Below are positions 13,116 to 13,182 of a DNA stretch of 13,182 nt, one piece after another. Location: positions 1 through 13,182 of the forward strand of contig JACZST010000022.1 of assembly GCA_022574065.1 (NCBI GenBank). The letters run 5' to 3'. The stretch's first letter is position 1; each line of letters begins with the position of its first letter. The notes beneath the pieces are model-generated. The model was not told the DNA's origin. It saw only the letters and a program-made list of their open reading frames with translations, and did not search any database. The translations under genes and the position numbers were made by a program. The stretch is from Acidobacteriota bacterium. Its GTDB lineage: Bacteria; Actinomycetota; Acidimicrobiia; Spongiisociales; UBA5794.

Positions 13116-13182
13116 CGGTTGAGATCGCGCACCGATAGGTGACCGATCGTTTCGACAGAAGTTGAGCCACTTTCCCGCTCAT
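13116..13182. repeat. dispersed repeat, copy 2 (cut by the window end)
   Basis: This is the second copy of the element at 9644-9710 in the same orientation, sharing CGGTTG, CGCGC, GACCG, GTTTCGA and TTTCCCGCTC. It lies about 90 nt after the stop of the small membrane gene and may continue past the window. Read on the minus strand it has a short open frame running into 12961, judged to be chance. Confidence 0.55.

Noticed and set aside
12961..13182. Minus-strand 73-aa frame at the right edge starting MSGKVAQLLSKRS.
   Set aside because: It spans the dispersed repeat and runs antisense through the end of the small membrane gene. It has no ribosome site that can be seen and no family resemblance.
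1..13182. CRISPR array, phage, toxin-antitoxin, retron or biosynthetic cluster.
   Set aside because: No regularly spaced repeats of CRISPR length, reverse transcriptase, integrase, transposase or paired toxin-antitoxin genes were seen. The left two-thirds is a standard replication-origin cluster.

Overview
The window looks like the chromosomal replication-origin region of a GC-rich member of the Actinomycetota. The evidence is the gene order dnaA – dnaN – recF – dciA (DUF721) – gyrB – gyrA – DUF3566, the frequent GTG starts, and a cluster of DnaA boxes between dnaA and dnaN. The same order is known from mycobacteria. Several proteins diverge from the familiar actinobacterial versions (DnaA with a short linker, GyrA with an altered quinolone pocket, DUF3566 with its disordered tail at the C-terminus). 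A deep branch such as Acidimicrobiia is therefore plausible, but this is inference and I cannot name a genus.

Positions 1-308 hold no credible gene. They contain a likely dnaA promoter and a leader with three DnaA-box-like sites. dnaA starts at GTG 309. The 185-bp dnaA-dnaN gap (1671-1855) is the probable oriC. It carries several near-consensus DnaA boxes and, next to the last one, a DnaA-trio run followed by A/T-rich sequence, which is the arrangement of the bacterial unwinding element. dnaN, recF and dciA follow closely on the plus strand (recF and dciA overlap by 4 nt). A 123-bp gap before gyrB holds a perfect TATAAT and an elaborate nested inverted and direct repeat. gyrB and gyrA are 5 nt apart. 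After gyrA come a short run of AAGTC/GGGAACT repeats and a possible leaderless promoter for a DUF3566 membrane protein.

From about 9.6 kb the content is accessory. A 12-bp perfect inverted repeat separates DUF3566 from a convergent minus-strand group. In transcription order the group is a 43-aa single-span membrane protein, a 243-aa protein of uncertain function (possible degenerate Rossmann fold) overlapping it by 4 nt, and a large lipoprotein with thioredoxin and NHL-propeller domains (NHLRC2-like). A divergent 61-aa two-span membrane protein follows. A diverged repeat of about 67 bp occurs twice, directly after the DUF3566 stop and at the window's right edge.

How the genes work together: DnaA opens oriC, DciA is expected to help deliver the replicative helicase, DnaN is the sliding clamp, RecF handles gaps and stalled forks, and GyrA/GyrB remove the supercoils made by replication. 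I found no CRISPR array, rRNA, tRNA, complete insertion sequence or defence system. The strongest observations are the DnaA-trio origin, the Ser-Pro-Glu replacement at GyrA positions 81-83, and the repeat-rich gyrB control region.
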